In this document: positions 17,962 through 25,995 of the stretch, piece after piece
How positions within the stretch are numbered: the stretch's first letter is position 1
How the letters are laid out: each line of letters opens with the position of its first letter
DNA from: Kribbella kalugense
Lineage (GTDB): Bacteria; Actinomycetota; Actinomycetes; Propionibacteriales; Kribbellaceae
Length of the DNA: 64,000 bases
Assembly (NCBI RefSeq): GCF_004365875.1
Contig: NZ_SODF01000004.1
Location: forward strand, 62,001-126,000
Direction: 5' to 3'
Program-made: the position numbers and the translations under genes
The notes under the pieces: generated by a model
Databases searched by the model: none
The model's input: the letters and a program-made list of their open reading frames with translations, nothing else
Told to the model about the DNA's origin: nothing

Positions 17962-18055
17962 AAGAACCAGGCAACCGCCCGCGACCACCTCAGACTCGCG
18001 GTTTTGCGACACCGCGGTACCGGCCAAGCAAGGCGTCGTATTTCCGCGATCGGTA

Positions 18056-18309
18056 CTACCCGGGCACGTACTCCGTCAGGTTCTGCCAGGACTCCTTGCT
18101 GTCCAGAGAATCCGCGTGCGGCTGCCGGAACAGCTGCACGTACTCGGCGATCTCGGCCAGCGACCACCAGACGTCGAACAGCTCCAGCGCCGCAGCCCGC
18201 GGACTGACCGGACCAGCCTCCGCCTGGTACGCCGCGAGTACGTCGACCGGCCCGCCGAGGACCGCGGCCAAGTCGCGCTCACGCGGCGCAAGCCGCGCCA
18301 CCCGAACCG
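18056..18309 (-). pseudogene. C-terminal remnant of an aminoglycoside-phosphotransferase-family gene
   Basis: The frame encodes about 83 residues that read like the end of an aminoglycoside phosphotransferase-fold kinase: VARLAPRERDLAAVLGG, DVLAAYQAEAG, then a DVWWSLAEIAEYVQLFR helix and the terminal KESWQNLTEYVPG. The catalytic loop and the DxD motif, which should precede LAPRERDL, are missing. The homology ends at the edge of a 63-bp inverted repeat (18312-18374). I infer deletion or replacement of the 5' two-thirds. A tiny start inside the hairpin (GTG 18367) could still allow translation, but no kinase function is possible. Confidence 0.65.
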
Positions 18310-18311
18310 CG

Positions 18312-18374
18312 CCACTTTGTGCACCAAAGCCGCACCATTTGTCGCTGACAGTGCGGCACTGGTGCACAAAGTGG
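18312..18374. repeat. 24-bp inverted repeat with 15-nt loop
   Basis: The left arm is CCACTTTGTGCACCA-AA-GCCGCAC (18312-18335) and the right arm is GTGCGGC-AC-TGGTGCACAAAGTGG (18351-18374). The arms match at 22 of 24 positions, the only mismatches being the central AA/AC. The structure lies exactly where the phosphotransferase remnant loses homology and about 90 bp before the channel gene. It could be a cruciform site, the scar of a small element, or an operator. Confidence 0.75.
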
Positions 18375-18452
18375 GCCTGAGATCCGCGCGGGTAGGGGCG
18401 GTGTGGGTGGCTGGTGGGAGTGGGATTCGTTCTGGCTGGGACCGGTGACCGC

Positions 18453-18458
18453 TACTCT
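18453..18458 (+). promoter_or_regulatory. -10 box of a leaderless gene
   Basis: TACTCT lies 7 nt before GTG 18466, which would place the transcription start on the start codon. This supports that start choice for the TMEM175-like gene. Confidence 0.4.
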
Positions 18459-18465
18459 TTCGGCC

Positions 18466-19104
18466 GTGAGTACGTCGAGAGATCCTGACCGGCTGGTGTT
18501 GTTTACCGATGCGGTCGTCGCGATCGCTATCACGCTGCTGGTGCTGCCGTTGGTCGACCTGGTGCCGGAGGTGAAGGCCGAAGGAGGCGACGCGGTCAGT
18601 GTGATCGCCGACCACCGGCAGGAGATCTTCACGTTCCTGCTCAGCTTCGTGGTGATCGCGAACTTCTGGCTGGGCCACCACCGGCTGTTCGAGCACGTCC
18701 GCGCGTACACGTCGGCGATGATGCGGCTGAACCTGCTCTGGCTGCTCACGATCGTCGTACTGCCGTTCCCGACCGAGATCATCGGCGCCTTCGACACCGG
18801 CCGGTTCACTGCCGGGCTGTACGCCGGCACGATCCTTGCGCTCAGCGTCTGCCAGTCCGCGATCACCTGGATGATCCACGGACACAAGGAGCTCGAGAAA
18901 CCGGACGACCCGGTCAGCCAGCGGGAACTCAACGGCTCCCTGCTGCTGACCGGGTTGACCCTGGTTGCCTTTCTGCTGGCAGCCCTCGTTCCCGGAGTGG
19001 GCTTCTACGCGCTGCTGCTACTGCTCGTCTCGCCTGTCGTCATGCGGCTGTGGGGCGGGCGGTCTACAGACCAGCCCAGAACCCACACTGATGCTCAGCA
19101 GTGA
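18466..19104 (+). CDS. TMEM175-family (DUF1211) channel-like membrane protein
   Basis: This 212-aa membrane protein belongs to the TMEM175/DUF1211 family, whose members form potassium or proton channels. The pore helix signature is the first transmembrane segment, RLVLFTDAVVAIAITLLVLP, with the conserved FTDAV (family form F-S/T-D-x-V/A). Further helices include FLLSFVVIANFWLGHHRLF, LNLLWLLTIVVLPFPTEII and a C-terminal pair. Bacterial members often have six helices, which fits. The GTG start is supported by a leaderless-type -10 box. The last 41 nt overlap the convergent carboxylesterase gene. Confidence 0.85.
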   Translation: MSTSRDPDRLVLFTDAVVAIAITLLVLPLVDLVPEVKAEGGDAVSVIADHRQEIFTFLLSFVVIANFWLGHHRLFEHVRAYTSAMMRLNLLWLLTIVVLPFPTEIIGAFDTGRFTAGLYAGTILALSVCQSAITWMIHGHKELEKPDDPVSQRELNGSLLLTGLTLVAFLLAALVPGVGFYALLLLLVSPVVMRLWGGRSTDQPRTHTDAQQ

Positions 19105-20629
19105 GGTTGACCGGCTGGATCCCACCCTGGTCGGTCGGAGCCAGTGACAAGCCCTTGACCGCCTGAGCTCCAGTCGGCGACCAGTGCGGCCGGTCCGGGC
19201 CGTTCGGGTTACCGGTCCGGGCGAACGCCGTCCAGTAGTCGATCATCTGGTCCGACAGCTTCTGCTGCGTCTCCGACATCGGGAAGTCGTACCCACCGAG
19301 CCGGAACAGGTACGGCAGCTCCATGGCGTGGGCCGCGCCCAGTCCGGGTGCTGCGATCGGCGAGTGCTTGTCCGCGAACTCGTACGAGTACACCGGCACC
19401 TTCGCGGCCGCCTGCTGGTCCGTCGCGACCTGCGTGCACGACCAGATCCGGTCCGTGGTGACAGCTCCCCATGCTGCAGCGGGCGAGTCATACCGAGCCT
19501 GCGGGTAGTGCTGCAGCACCTGCGGGGCCTTCTGCGCGCCGACCATGTTCTTGACGAGCTGCGGGTAGTCCTTGATGTCGCCGAACGCGGCCAGCCAGCC
19601 GTTCGCCTCGTCGTGGTTGTTCCCGGAGATGATCGGCACCCGGTGGAACAGTCCGGCCTTCATGGCGCGAGCAGGCGACAGCGGTACGACGGCAGTCCCG
19701 CCGTACCCCACCTGGGTGAAGTTCAGCGTGTCGTCGACGAGTACGTCGGACTTCGCGGCGCGGAGGCAGTCGAGCATGGACTGGCCCGGCTTGCAGGCCA
19801 GCTTGGCCTTGTTGTCGTCGGCGTACTCCTTGCCGTTGGCCTGGACCGTGCCGGCCGGGATCCACGGGGAATCCGCAGCCTGACCGGGGTACTGGCTGTT
19901 GTCGGCCCAGTTGAACGCACAGGAGCCGCTCTGCATGATCGCCTTCGCGAACAGGCCGGTCGCGGTCGGAGAGGTCAGCTGCGCGCAGACGCTCATGCCA
20001 CCGGCGGACTCACCCGCGACCGTGACGTTGCGCGGATCGCCGCCGAACGCGCGGGCATTGCGCTGCACCCAGCGGAGAGCAGCCTGCTGGTCCTGGATGC
20101 CGTAGGTGCCCGATCCCGGCAGGCCCGGATACCCGAAGAAGCCGAAGATGCCGAGGCGGTAGTTGACCGTCACCACGACCACATCGCCGCGGCCGGCGAA
20201 CTTCGACGCCTCATAACTGTTGCCGGCACCGGAGAAGAACCCGCCGCCGGGAATCCACACCACCACCGCACGCGGTTCCGCCGACGGCTTGGCGGGCGTC
20301 GTCACGTTCACGTACAGACAGTCCTCGGTAGACGATCCGCCCGGCGCCTCCGGGTTGTCCTGCTGCGGACATGGGCTGGCCAGCGTCGACTCCCGCACCC
20401 CGCTCCACGCCTTCGCCGGCTGCGGCGCCTTCCACCGCAACGAGCCAACCGGCGGGGCGGCGTACGGAATCCCGTCGTACACCAAGGCATCCCCAACCGC
20501 CTTGCTCGCCACCAGCCCGCTGTCGGTCCGCACGACATTCTGCTGCGCCGCCTCACCAGGTCCGGCCAGGCCTACCAACAGCCCCACCGGCGCCACGGCG
20601 GCCGCCAAACTCACCAAGATTTTCTTCAT
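19064..20629 (-). CDS. secreted type-B carboxylesterase
   Basis: This 521-aa exported alpha/beta hydrolase belongs to the carboxylesterase/lipase type B family. The signal peptide is KKILVSLAAAVAPVGLLVGLA. The nucleophile elbow is VTVAGESAGGMSVCAQL with the catalytic Ser; the oxyanion hole is VVVWIPGGGFFSGAG; the EDCLYVNV motif is typical. The catalytic His lies in the region LGAAHAMELPYLF, a family motif. It hydrolyses carboxylic esters outside the cell; the substrate is unknown. Its 3' end overlaps the convergent channel gene by 41 nt. Confidence 0.9.
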   Translation of the reverse strand: MKKILVSLAAAVAPVGLLVGLAGPGEAAQQNVVRTDSGLVASKAVGDALVYDGIPYAAPPVGSLRWKAPQPAKAWSGVRESTLASPCPQQDNPEAPGGSSTEDCLYVNVTTPAKPSAEPRAVVVWIPGGGFFSGAGNSYEASKFAGRGDVVVVTVNYRLGIFGFFGYPGLPGSGTYGIQDQQAALRWVQRNARAFGGDPRNVTVAGESAGGMSVCAQLTSPTATGLFAKAIMQSGSCAFNWADNSQYPGQAADSPWIPAGTVQANGKEYADDNKAKLACKPGQSMLDCLRAAKSDVLVDDTLNFTQVGYGGTAVVPLSPARAMKAGLFHRVPIISGNNHDEANGWLAAFGDIKDYPQLVKNMVGAQKAPQVLQHYPQARYDSPAAAWGAVTTDRIWSCTQVATDQQAAAKVPVYSYEFADKHSPIAAPGLGAAHAMELPYLFRLGGYDFPMSETQQKLSDQMIDYWTAFARTGNPNGPDRPHWSPTGAQAVKGLSLAPTDQGGIQPVNLTAEHQCGFWAGL

Positions 20630-20716
20630 GCCAGGAGCGTCGCCCAGCTCCCCGCATCCCCGCTTCGGCCCGAAGTCCAGGCCGCCTACACCTTTGGTCT
20701 AACTGCTACGCACGGC

Positions 20717-21139
20717 TCACGACTGGCCGCGCAGGTACAGCGGCCTCACCCCGGACGCGCTCATCGCGAGCGCCCAGGGGCCGGCCCCTCGCTTGATGAT
20801 CTCGCGCTGGAGCCGCGCCTCGTGCTTCAGGAACACGTCGAATTGATCGCGAGGACCGAGATCCTGCTTGGCGCCGATCCAGACCGAACGGATGCCCAAC
20901 TCCGAGTACGCACGTAACTCAGCGGGCCGGGTACGAATCCGCCGGTCTCGCGTCAGCACAATCAGTTTGAGCCGGGCGACGACAGGCATCCAGTCAAGGT
21001 CCAGGGTGCCGAGCGGTATGTCGGCAAGCTCCTCGTGTCCGGGATAGACGATGTCTTCGCGTCCACTGCGACGGAGTAGTTTGCCGAGCCCTAGCGTGTT
21101 CTCGTCGGTGAAGTACACCGGGCCGAGACCGGCGTTCAT
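20717..21139 (-). CDS. VapC45-like PIN-domain toxin
   Basis: This 140-aa protein resembles the PIN-like toxins paired with DUF433 antitoxins, such as VapC45 of Mycobacterium tuberculosis. Acidic residues expected for the nuclease site appear in VYFTDENTLGLGKLL and LIVLTRDRRIRTRPAEL. The segment LGIRSVWIGAKQDL is also typical. It would cleave RNA when freed from its antitoxin. Its ATG overlaps the antitoxin stop by one base (TGATG), so the two are coupled. The fold assignment is by motif only. Confidence 0.75.
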   Translation of the reverse strand: MNAGLGPVYFTDENTLGLGKLLRRSGREDIVYPGHEELADIPLGTLDLDWMPVVARLKLIVLTRDRRIRTRPAELRAYSELGIRSVWIGAKQDLGPRDQFDVFLKHEARLQREIIKRGAGPWALAMSASGVRPLYLRGQS

Positions 21140-21819
21140 CAGGCGGCGCGCTCGCTACCAGCGATCAGCTCGAAGCGGATGGCCCCGTCGACCTGCTCGG
21201 GACTCAGATCGTAGAGATCGGAGAGCTCCTCGCGGGTTGTGCCGGCCCGGAAGTCCTCTGCAAGGGACTCGGTACGCACGTTGCGGACGGAGGGCTGTCC
21301 GAAGGAACGACGCGGATCCATCAGTACGTCGGGAGTGCGGACGTCCGGCTTCAGCCGGCCGACGATGTCGCCGACGTACTCGACGGCTGTGCTGAACCGC
21401 TCCGCGGACTCGGCGAGCACCAGTTGTCCGTTGCGGACCACCACGAGCTGTAGTTGACGCTCCAGCCCGACCTGCTCCTGCACGATTCGTACCAGCTCGC
21501 GGCCGTCGACATCGAGGAACGGGCGGGCATGTGCGAGGGGATAGCGGCCGAACTCTGTGCGGAGCCGGTTGATCGCTGGGCGAAGCCGCTGCACAGGCAC
21601 GTCTCGGCTGCGGAACTCCGCGAGAAGTCGAGCCTCGACCATCTCGCCCCAGGTCACAGCGTCGTCACCGGTCGGCTCCGCACGCAGTACTGGCTCGTAG
21701 AACCGGCCGCCACGCTCGTACCCCTCCAGCCAGCGCCGGGCGGTCCCCGAGCGCAGGCCGACAAGGCGGTCTACGTCCGGATACGAGTAGATCGCGCGAT
21801 CGAGGAGAGAGTCAGCCAT
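21139..21819 (-). CDS. DUF433/VapB45-like antitoxin with MerR-like N-terminus
   Basis: This 226-aa protein has an N-terminal helix-turn-helix-like region (YSYPDVDRLVGLRSGTARRWLEGYE), a middle part with a pathway-typical LRTEFGRYPLAH segment, and a C-terminal DUF433 domain. The DUF433 signature here is FGQPSVRNVRTESLAEDF followed by TREELSDLYDLSPEQVDGAI. Such proteins neutralise the PIN-like toxin and bind their own promoter. The gene precedes the toxin and overlaps it by one base, the usual antitoxin-first order. It is fairly large for an antitoxin, but this matches the Rv2018-type partners. Confidence 0.78.
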   Translation of the reverse strand: MADSLLDRAIYSYPDVDRLVGLRSGTARRWLEGYERGGRFYEPVLRAEPTGDDAVTWGEMVEARLLAEFRSRDVPVQRLRPAINRLRTEFGRYPLAHARPFLDVDGRELVRIVQEQVGLERQLQLVVVRNGQLVLAESAERFSTAVEYVGDIVGRLKPDVRTPDVLMDPRRSFGQPSVRNVRTESLAEDFRAGTTREELSDLYDLSPEQVDGAIRFELIAGSERAA

Positions 21820-21904
21820 GAAGACAATCCTGTCACCGACCTGGGACAGAGTACGAAACCCGGCACCTGTGTCGCTCGGTTCTCTGCTCCTTAGCTGCGC
21901 GGAA

Positions 21905-22666
21905 CTAAGCTTCCCAGCGCTTCCTGCGGAGCAAGTACGTGTCCATGATCCAGCCCTTGCGGTCGCGGGCTTCGGCGCGGACTTTTTCGATTTCGGCGGC
22001 GACCTCGCGCAGTGGACCGGAGATCAGGATTTCGTCGGGGGTGCCTAGGTACGCGCCCCAGTAGATGTCTGCGTCCTGGTCGAGGTGTTCGGTGAACGCC
22101 GTCTGTGCGTCGAGCATCACGACCACGTCGTCCACTCCCTCCGGCCAGCCGGCAGCGAGCCGTCGTCCGGTGGTGATCTGGATCGGGCGACCAACCTGAT
22201 TGAGACCGACCCGATGCCGAGCCGCCAGCGTCGACACGCTGCTGATCCCCGGGATCACTTCGACCTCGAATGCCAGCTCACCCCGCGCCAGGATGTCGTC
22301 GAGGATCGCCAACGTGCTGTCGTACAGCGACGGATCGCCCCAGACCAGGAACCCCCCGACCTGATCCTCGCCCAATTCCGACGCGATCAACGCCGCGATC
22401 ACATCGGCCCGGCGGCGTCGCCAGTCGTCGACAGCTTCGACGTACGCCGTGGTGGTCCGATCCCGCTCCGGGTCCTGGCCGACGACCACCCGGTAGTCCT
22501 CCGCGTACCGCCGCAGGATCTCCGATCGCAGATCGACCAGCTCCTGCTTGACCTCGCCCTTGTCCAGTACGAAGAACACGTCGACCCGCTGAAGCGCCGA
22601 CACAGCCTGCATCGTCACCTGCTCCGGATCACCCGCGCCGATCCCGATGACGGCGATCTCGCGCAC
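21905..22666 (-). CDS. cobF: precorrin-6A synthase (deacetylating)
   Basis: This 253-aa SAM-dependent methyltransferase of the tetrapyrrole methylase fold methylates C1 of precorrin-5 and releases acetate in the aerobic cobalamin pathway. Evidence includes IAVIGIGAGDPEQVTMQAV at the N-terminus, GGFLVWGDPSLYDSTLAIL and VEVIPGISSVSTLAARHRVG. The GTG start overlaps the zwf stop by one base (TAGTG), so it is translated with zwf although the two pathways are unrelated. It lies about 5 kb from the cobG operon, so the pathway is split across loci. Confidence 0.92.
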   Translation of the reverse strand: MREIAVIGIGAGDPEQVTMQAVSALQRVDVFFVLDKGEVKQELVDLRSEILRRYAEDYRVVVGQDPERDRTTTAYVEAVDDWRRRRADVIAALIASELGEDQVGGFLVWGDPSLYDSTLAILDDILARGELAFEVEVIPGISSVSTLAARHRVGLNQVGRPIQITTGRRLAAGWPEGVDDVVVMLDAQTAFTEHLDQDADIYWGAYLGTPDEILISGPLREVAAEIEKVRAEARDRKGWIMDTYLLRRKRWEA

Positions 22667-24162
22667 TACTGCTTGGCCTCTCGCCACTCGCGTTCGAACG
22701 GGAGCCGCCAGGCGCGGGGAGCGATCAGTTGGTGGATCGCGTTCGGGCCCCAGGTGCCGGGCTGGTAGCTCTTCGCGGGCGGCGGGTCCTCGAGCAGCGG
22801 GGCCGAGCGGTCCCACAGCGATTCGATGCCCTCGGCGGTGGTGAACAGGGTGTGGTCACCGCGCATCGCGTCCAGGATCAACCGCTCGTACGCTTCCAGT
22901 ACGTCGGCCGCGCTGCCGGTCTCCTGGGTGGAGAACTGCATCGAGAGCTTCTCCAGCCGCATGCCGGGGCCGGGCCGCTTGCCGTAGAACGACAGCGACA
23001 CCCGGGACGAGTCGGCCAGGTCGAAGGTCAGGTGGTCCGGGCCTTCGGAGCCGACGCCGGAGCCGGACGGGAACATCGTCTTCGGCGCCTCCTTGAAGGC
23101 GATCGAGATAATCCGCTGCCCCTCGGCCATCCGCTTGCCGGTGCGCAGGAAGAACGGCACGCCGGCCCAGCGCCAGTTGTCGATCTCGACCTTCAGCGCG
23201 ATGAACGTCTCGGTGTCGGAGTCCGGCGCGACGCCCTCCTCGTGCCGGTAGCCGAGGTACTGACCGCGGACCGCGTCGGCCGGGTTGATCGGCAGCATCG
23301 ACCGGAAGACCTTGTTCTTCTCCTCCGAGATCGCCCGCGGCTCCAGGGCGGTCGGCGGCTCCATCGCGACGAACGACATCACCTGCATCAGGTGCGTGAC
23401 GACCATGTCCTTGAACGCGCCGGTCGGCTCGTAGAAGGTGGCCCGCTGGTCCAGCCCGAGCGACTCCGGGATGTCGATCTGCACGTGGTCGATGAAGTTC
23501 CGGTTCCAGATCGGCTCGAACAGGCCGTTCGCGAACCGGAACGCGAGGATGTTCAGCGCGGCTTCCTTGCCGAGGAAGTGGTCGATCCGGAAGATCTGCG
23601 CCTCGTCGAAGGTCTCGTGCACGAAGTCGTTCAGCTCGATCGCGCTGGCCAGGTCGTCGCCGAACGGCTTCTCCATCACCACCCGGGCGCGCTCGACCAG
23701 GCCGGCGTCGCGCAGCATCGCGATCACAGCCTGCGCGGCCTTCGGGGGCACGGACAGGTAGTGCAGCCGCCGGGCGTCGGGGCCGAGCAGCTCCTCGGCC
23801 GCCTTGACCGCGGCTGCCAGCGCCTCGGGACCGGCCGTCACCGGCACGTACTCGAGCCGCTCGGCGAACTGGGCCCACTCCTCGTCGCTCATCTTGTGGG
23901 TGCCGAACTTCTCGACCGCCTTCTTGGCCCGGTCCCGGAACTCGTCCGAGGTCAGGTCCTCGGTCGCCGTACCGATGATCCGGACGTCCGGCGCGAACCG
24001 GGACTGCTGCAGATAGGCCAGCCCCGGCAGCAGCTTGCGCTTGGCCAGGTCGCCGGTGGCGCCGAACAGCACGATCACGTGCGGCGCCAGCGGCTCCGGA
24101 TCCCGTCGCGACGGCCGCGATCCGGGGGCCGGATACGCAATGGTCTGAGTACGGTCAGGCAT
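22666..24162 (-). CDS. zwf: glucose-6-phosphate 1-dehydrogenase
   Basis: This 498-aa enzyme oxidises glucose-6-phosphate to 6-phosphogluconolactone with NADP, the entry to the oxidative pentose phosphate pathway. The dinucleotide motif is VLFGATGDLAKRKLLPGL near residue 35. The catalytic RIDHFLGKEAALNILAFRF is near residue 195. The C-terminal half is complete (DHTLFTTAEGIESLW). The protein is normal in length. It overlaps the downstream cobF by one base; no tkt, tal or opcA is in the window. Confidence 0.96.
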   Translation of the reverse strand: MPDRTQTIAYPAPGSRPSRRDPEPLAPHVIVLFGATGDLAKRKLLPGLAYLQQSRFAPDVRIIGTATEDLTSDEFRDRAKKAVEKFGTHKMSDEEWAQFAERLEYVPVTAGPEALAAAVKAAEELLGPDARRLHYLSVPPKAAQAVIAMLRDAGLVERARVVMEKPFGDDLASAIELNDFVHETFDEAQIFRIDHFLGKEAALNILAFRFANGLFEPIWNRNFIDHVQIDIPESLGLDQRATFYEPTGAFKDMVVTHLMQVMSFVAMEPPTALEPRAISEEKNKVFRSMLPINPADAVRGQYLGYRHEEGVAPDSDTETFIALKVEIDNWRWAGVPFFLRTGKRMAEGQRIISIAFKEAPKTMFPSGSGVGSEGPDHLTFDLADSSRVSLSFYGKRPGPGMRLEKLSMQFSTQETGSAADVLEAYERLILDAMRGDHTLFTTAEGIESLWDRSAPLLEDPPPAKSYQPGTWGPNAIHQLIAPRAWRLPFEREWREAKQ

Positions 24163-24233
24163 TCAGTCCTCCCGAGGACGCCACCGGAGCCAACACACCT
24201 CGCAGTGTAGGAGCCTCCGGTAACGTCCGGACG

Positions 24234-24415
24234 TCAGGCTGATTGCCAGAGGCCGAGAACGTTGCCTTCGGTGTCCTTGAAGTAGGCCGCGAAGCCCATG
24301 TCGCCGACCGCCGCCTTCTCGCCGACGCGCTCGCCGCCGAGGCTCTCGATGGTCTTCCAGGCCGCGTCGATGTCCCGTCGTACGGCACCTCGAAGTGCAC
24401 AATCCGACCGGTCAT
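24234..24415 (-). pseudogene. internally deleted VOC/glyoxalase-family pseudogene
   Basis: An intact start with a good ribosome-binding site (GGGGAGGA upstream of ATG 24415) begins MTGRIVHFEVPYD, the normal N-terminus of a VOC-family protein. After about 13 codons the frame shifts. Another frame then encodes the normal C-terminus: DIDAAWKTIESLGGERV, then GFAAYFKDTEGNVLGLW and the stop at 24234. The central about 60 residues are absent and the junction is out of frame. The segment is therefore a recent deletion relic rather than a working gene. Confidence 0.75.
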
Positions 24416-24473
24416 CGCAGTTCCTCCCCAAAGGTTTCCGTGCAATCGACGCTAGACCTGGGAGGATGGCGGG

Positions 24474-24800
24474 GTGAAGTACCTGCTGATGATCTGTGGG
24501 GACGAGTCGCACGCGAACGACGGGTGCGGCGGCTGGTCCGAGGAGATGGAACGCCGCGGTGTGGTCGAGGGCGGGGCCGGGCTGCGGCCGCCGACGGAGG
24601 CCACGACGGTCCGGGTACGTGACGACGAGCTCATGCTCACCGACGGGCCGTTCGCCGAGACGAAGGAGCAGATCGGCGGTTTCGTGCTGATCGACTGCGC
24701 CGACCTGGACGAGGCGATCGAGATCGCCGCCAAGCACCCCGCGGCCGGGTACGGCACCATCGAGATCCGGCCGTTGCTGGAGACCCCGGTTGACCTTTGA
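24474..24800 (+). CDS. YCII/DGPF-domain protein
   Basis: This 108-aa protein has the DGPF (YCII-related) domain. Hallmark segments are the opening KYLLMICGDES, the motif MLTDGPFAETKEQIGGFVLI and the C-terminal GYGTIEIRPLLE. Genes of this family sit beside ECF42-type sigma factors, as here: the stop overlaps the start of the sigma gene by 11 nt. Its biochemical role is not established; the domain has a ferredoxin-like fold. GGGAGGA lies 9 nt before the GTG start. Confidence 0.88.
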   Translation: MKYLLMICGDESHANDGCGGWSEEMERRGVVEGGAGLRPPTEATTVRVRDDELMLTDGPFAETKEQIGGFVLIDCADLDEAIEIAAKHPAAGYGTIEIRPLLETPVDL

Positions 24801-25977
24801 GGAGATCTACCGGCAGGAGTGGGGCCAGGTAGTCGCCACACTGATCCGGCTGACCGGCGACTGGGAGCTGGCGGAGGAGTGCGCACAGGAGGCGTTCGCC
24901 GCGGCCCTGCAGAAGTGGCCAAGTGACGGCGTACCGGACAAACCGGGTGCCTGGCTGACCACGACCGCACGGAACCGCGCGATCGACTGGCTGCGCCGGG
25001 AGGCGGTCGGTGCCGCCAAGCTCAGGGAGCTGGCGGCTATCGGGCAAGAGCCCGATGTGCAGTACGACGTACCTGATGACCGGCTGCGGTTGATGTTCAC
25101 CTGCTGCCATCCCGCGTTGGCGATGGAGGCGCGGGTGGCGCTGACGCTGCGGACGCTGGCCGGTCTGAGTACGGCGGAGATCGCGCGGGCGTTTCTGGTC
25201 CCGGAGACGACCATGTCGAAGCGGCTGACCCGGGCCAAGCAGAAGATCCAGCACGCCGGCATCCCGTACCGCGTCCCGCCCGCGCATCTCCTGCCGCAGC
25301 GGACCCCCGCCGTACTCGCGGTGCTGTACCTCCTCTTCAACGAGGGGTACTCCGACGTTGCCCGAAGCAATCTGAGCGGTGAAGCGATCAGACTGGCCCG
25401 ACTGCTCGTCCAGCTCATGCCAGCCGAGCCGGAGGCCGCCGGACTGCTCGCGCTGATGCTCCTGCACGACGCCCGCCGTCACACGCGAGTCGCTGACGAC
25501 GGTGCCCTAGTCACTCTCGACGACCAGGACCGCAGCCGCTGGGACCACCAACAGATCGCCGAGGGCGTCGACTTGCTCGACTCAGCCCTCAGCAGTGGCG
25601 GTGCAGGCCCGTACCAGGTTCAGGCCGCCATCGCCGCCTGCCACGCGACCGCCGCGACCGCTGCGGACACGGACTGGCCGCAGATCGCCGGACTGTACGC
25701 CCAGCTCCCGCAGACCGCGGTTGTCAGTCTCAACCGCGCCGTAGCCATCGGCATGGCCGACGGACCCGCAGTCGGCCTACGCATCGTCGACGAGCTGGCC
25801 GAAGGCCCGCTGGCCGACTACCACCTCCTCCCGGCCACCAGAGCCGACTTCCTCCGCCGACTGGCCCGCTGGCCTGAGGCAACAACGGCGTACAAAGAAG
25901 CCCTCACCCTGGCCACCACCGACGCCGAGCGCCTGTACCTCGAGAAAAGGTTGCAGGAGGTGTCCGTCCGGGGCTGA
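24790..25977 (+). CDS. ECF42-type RNA polymerase sigma factor
   Basis: This 395-aa extracytoplasmic-function sigma factor belongs to the ECF42 group. Sigma region 2 is at about residues 5-75 (DWELAEECAQEAFAAALQKW, AWLTTTARNRAIDWLRRE). Region 4 is at about 110-165 (TLAGLSTAEIARAFLVPETT). A long C-terminal extension of helical repeats (from VLAVLYLLFNEGYSDV to the end) is characteristic. No anti-sigma factor gene is nearby, as is usual for ECF42; the extension and the adjacent DGPF protein probably take over regulation. The start is a TTG inside the DGPF coding end, so the two genes are coupled. Confidence 0.92.
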   Translation: MTFEEIYRQEWGQVVATLIRLTGDWELAEECAQEAFAAALQKWPSDGVPDKPGAWLTTTARNRAIDWLRREAVGAAKLRELAAIGQEPDVQYDVPDDRLRLMFTCCHPALAMEARVALTLRTLAGLSTAEIARAFLVPETTMSKRLTRAKQKIQHAGIPYRVPPAHLLPQRTPAVLAVLYLLFNEGYSDVARSNLSGEAIRLARLLVQLMPAEPEAAGLLALMLLHDARRHTRVADDGALVTLDDQDRSRWDHQQIAEGVDLLDSALSSGGAGPYQVQAAIAACHATAATAADTDWPQIAGLYAQLPQTAVVSLNRAVAIGMADGPAVGLRIVDELAEGPLADYHLLPATRADFLRRLARWPEATTAYKEALTLATTDAERLYLEKRLQEVSVRG

Positions 25978-25995
25978 GGCGTTCGTCGGTGGGGT

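Noticed and set aside
17962..18311. Possible cobalamin riboswitch before the MFS-cobG operon
   Set aside because: I found no B12-box-like sequence or multi-arm structure, and only 94 nt separate the MFS start from the kinase relic.
18056..18367. Functional 103-aa small protein instead of a relic
   Set aside because: Its sequence reads as the end of a kinase, and its first codons come from one arm of the hairpin.
22729..24210. 493-aa open frame antisense to zwf
   Set aside because: zwf is unambiguous on the other strand; the antisense product has no recognisable motif.
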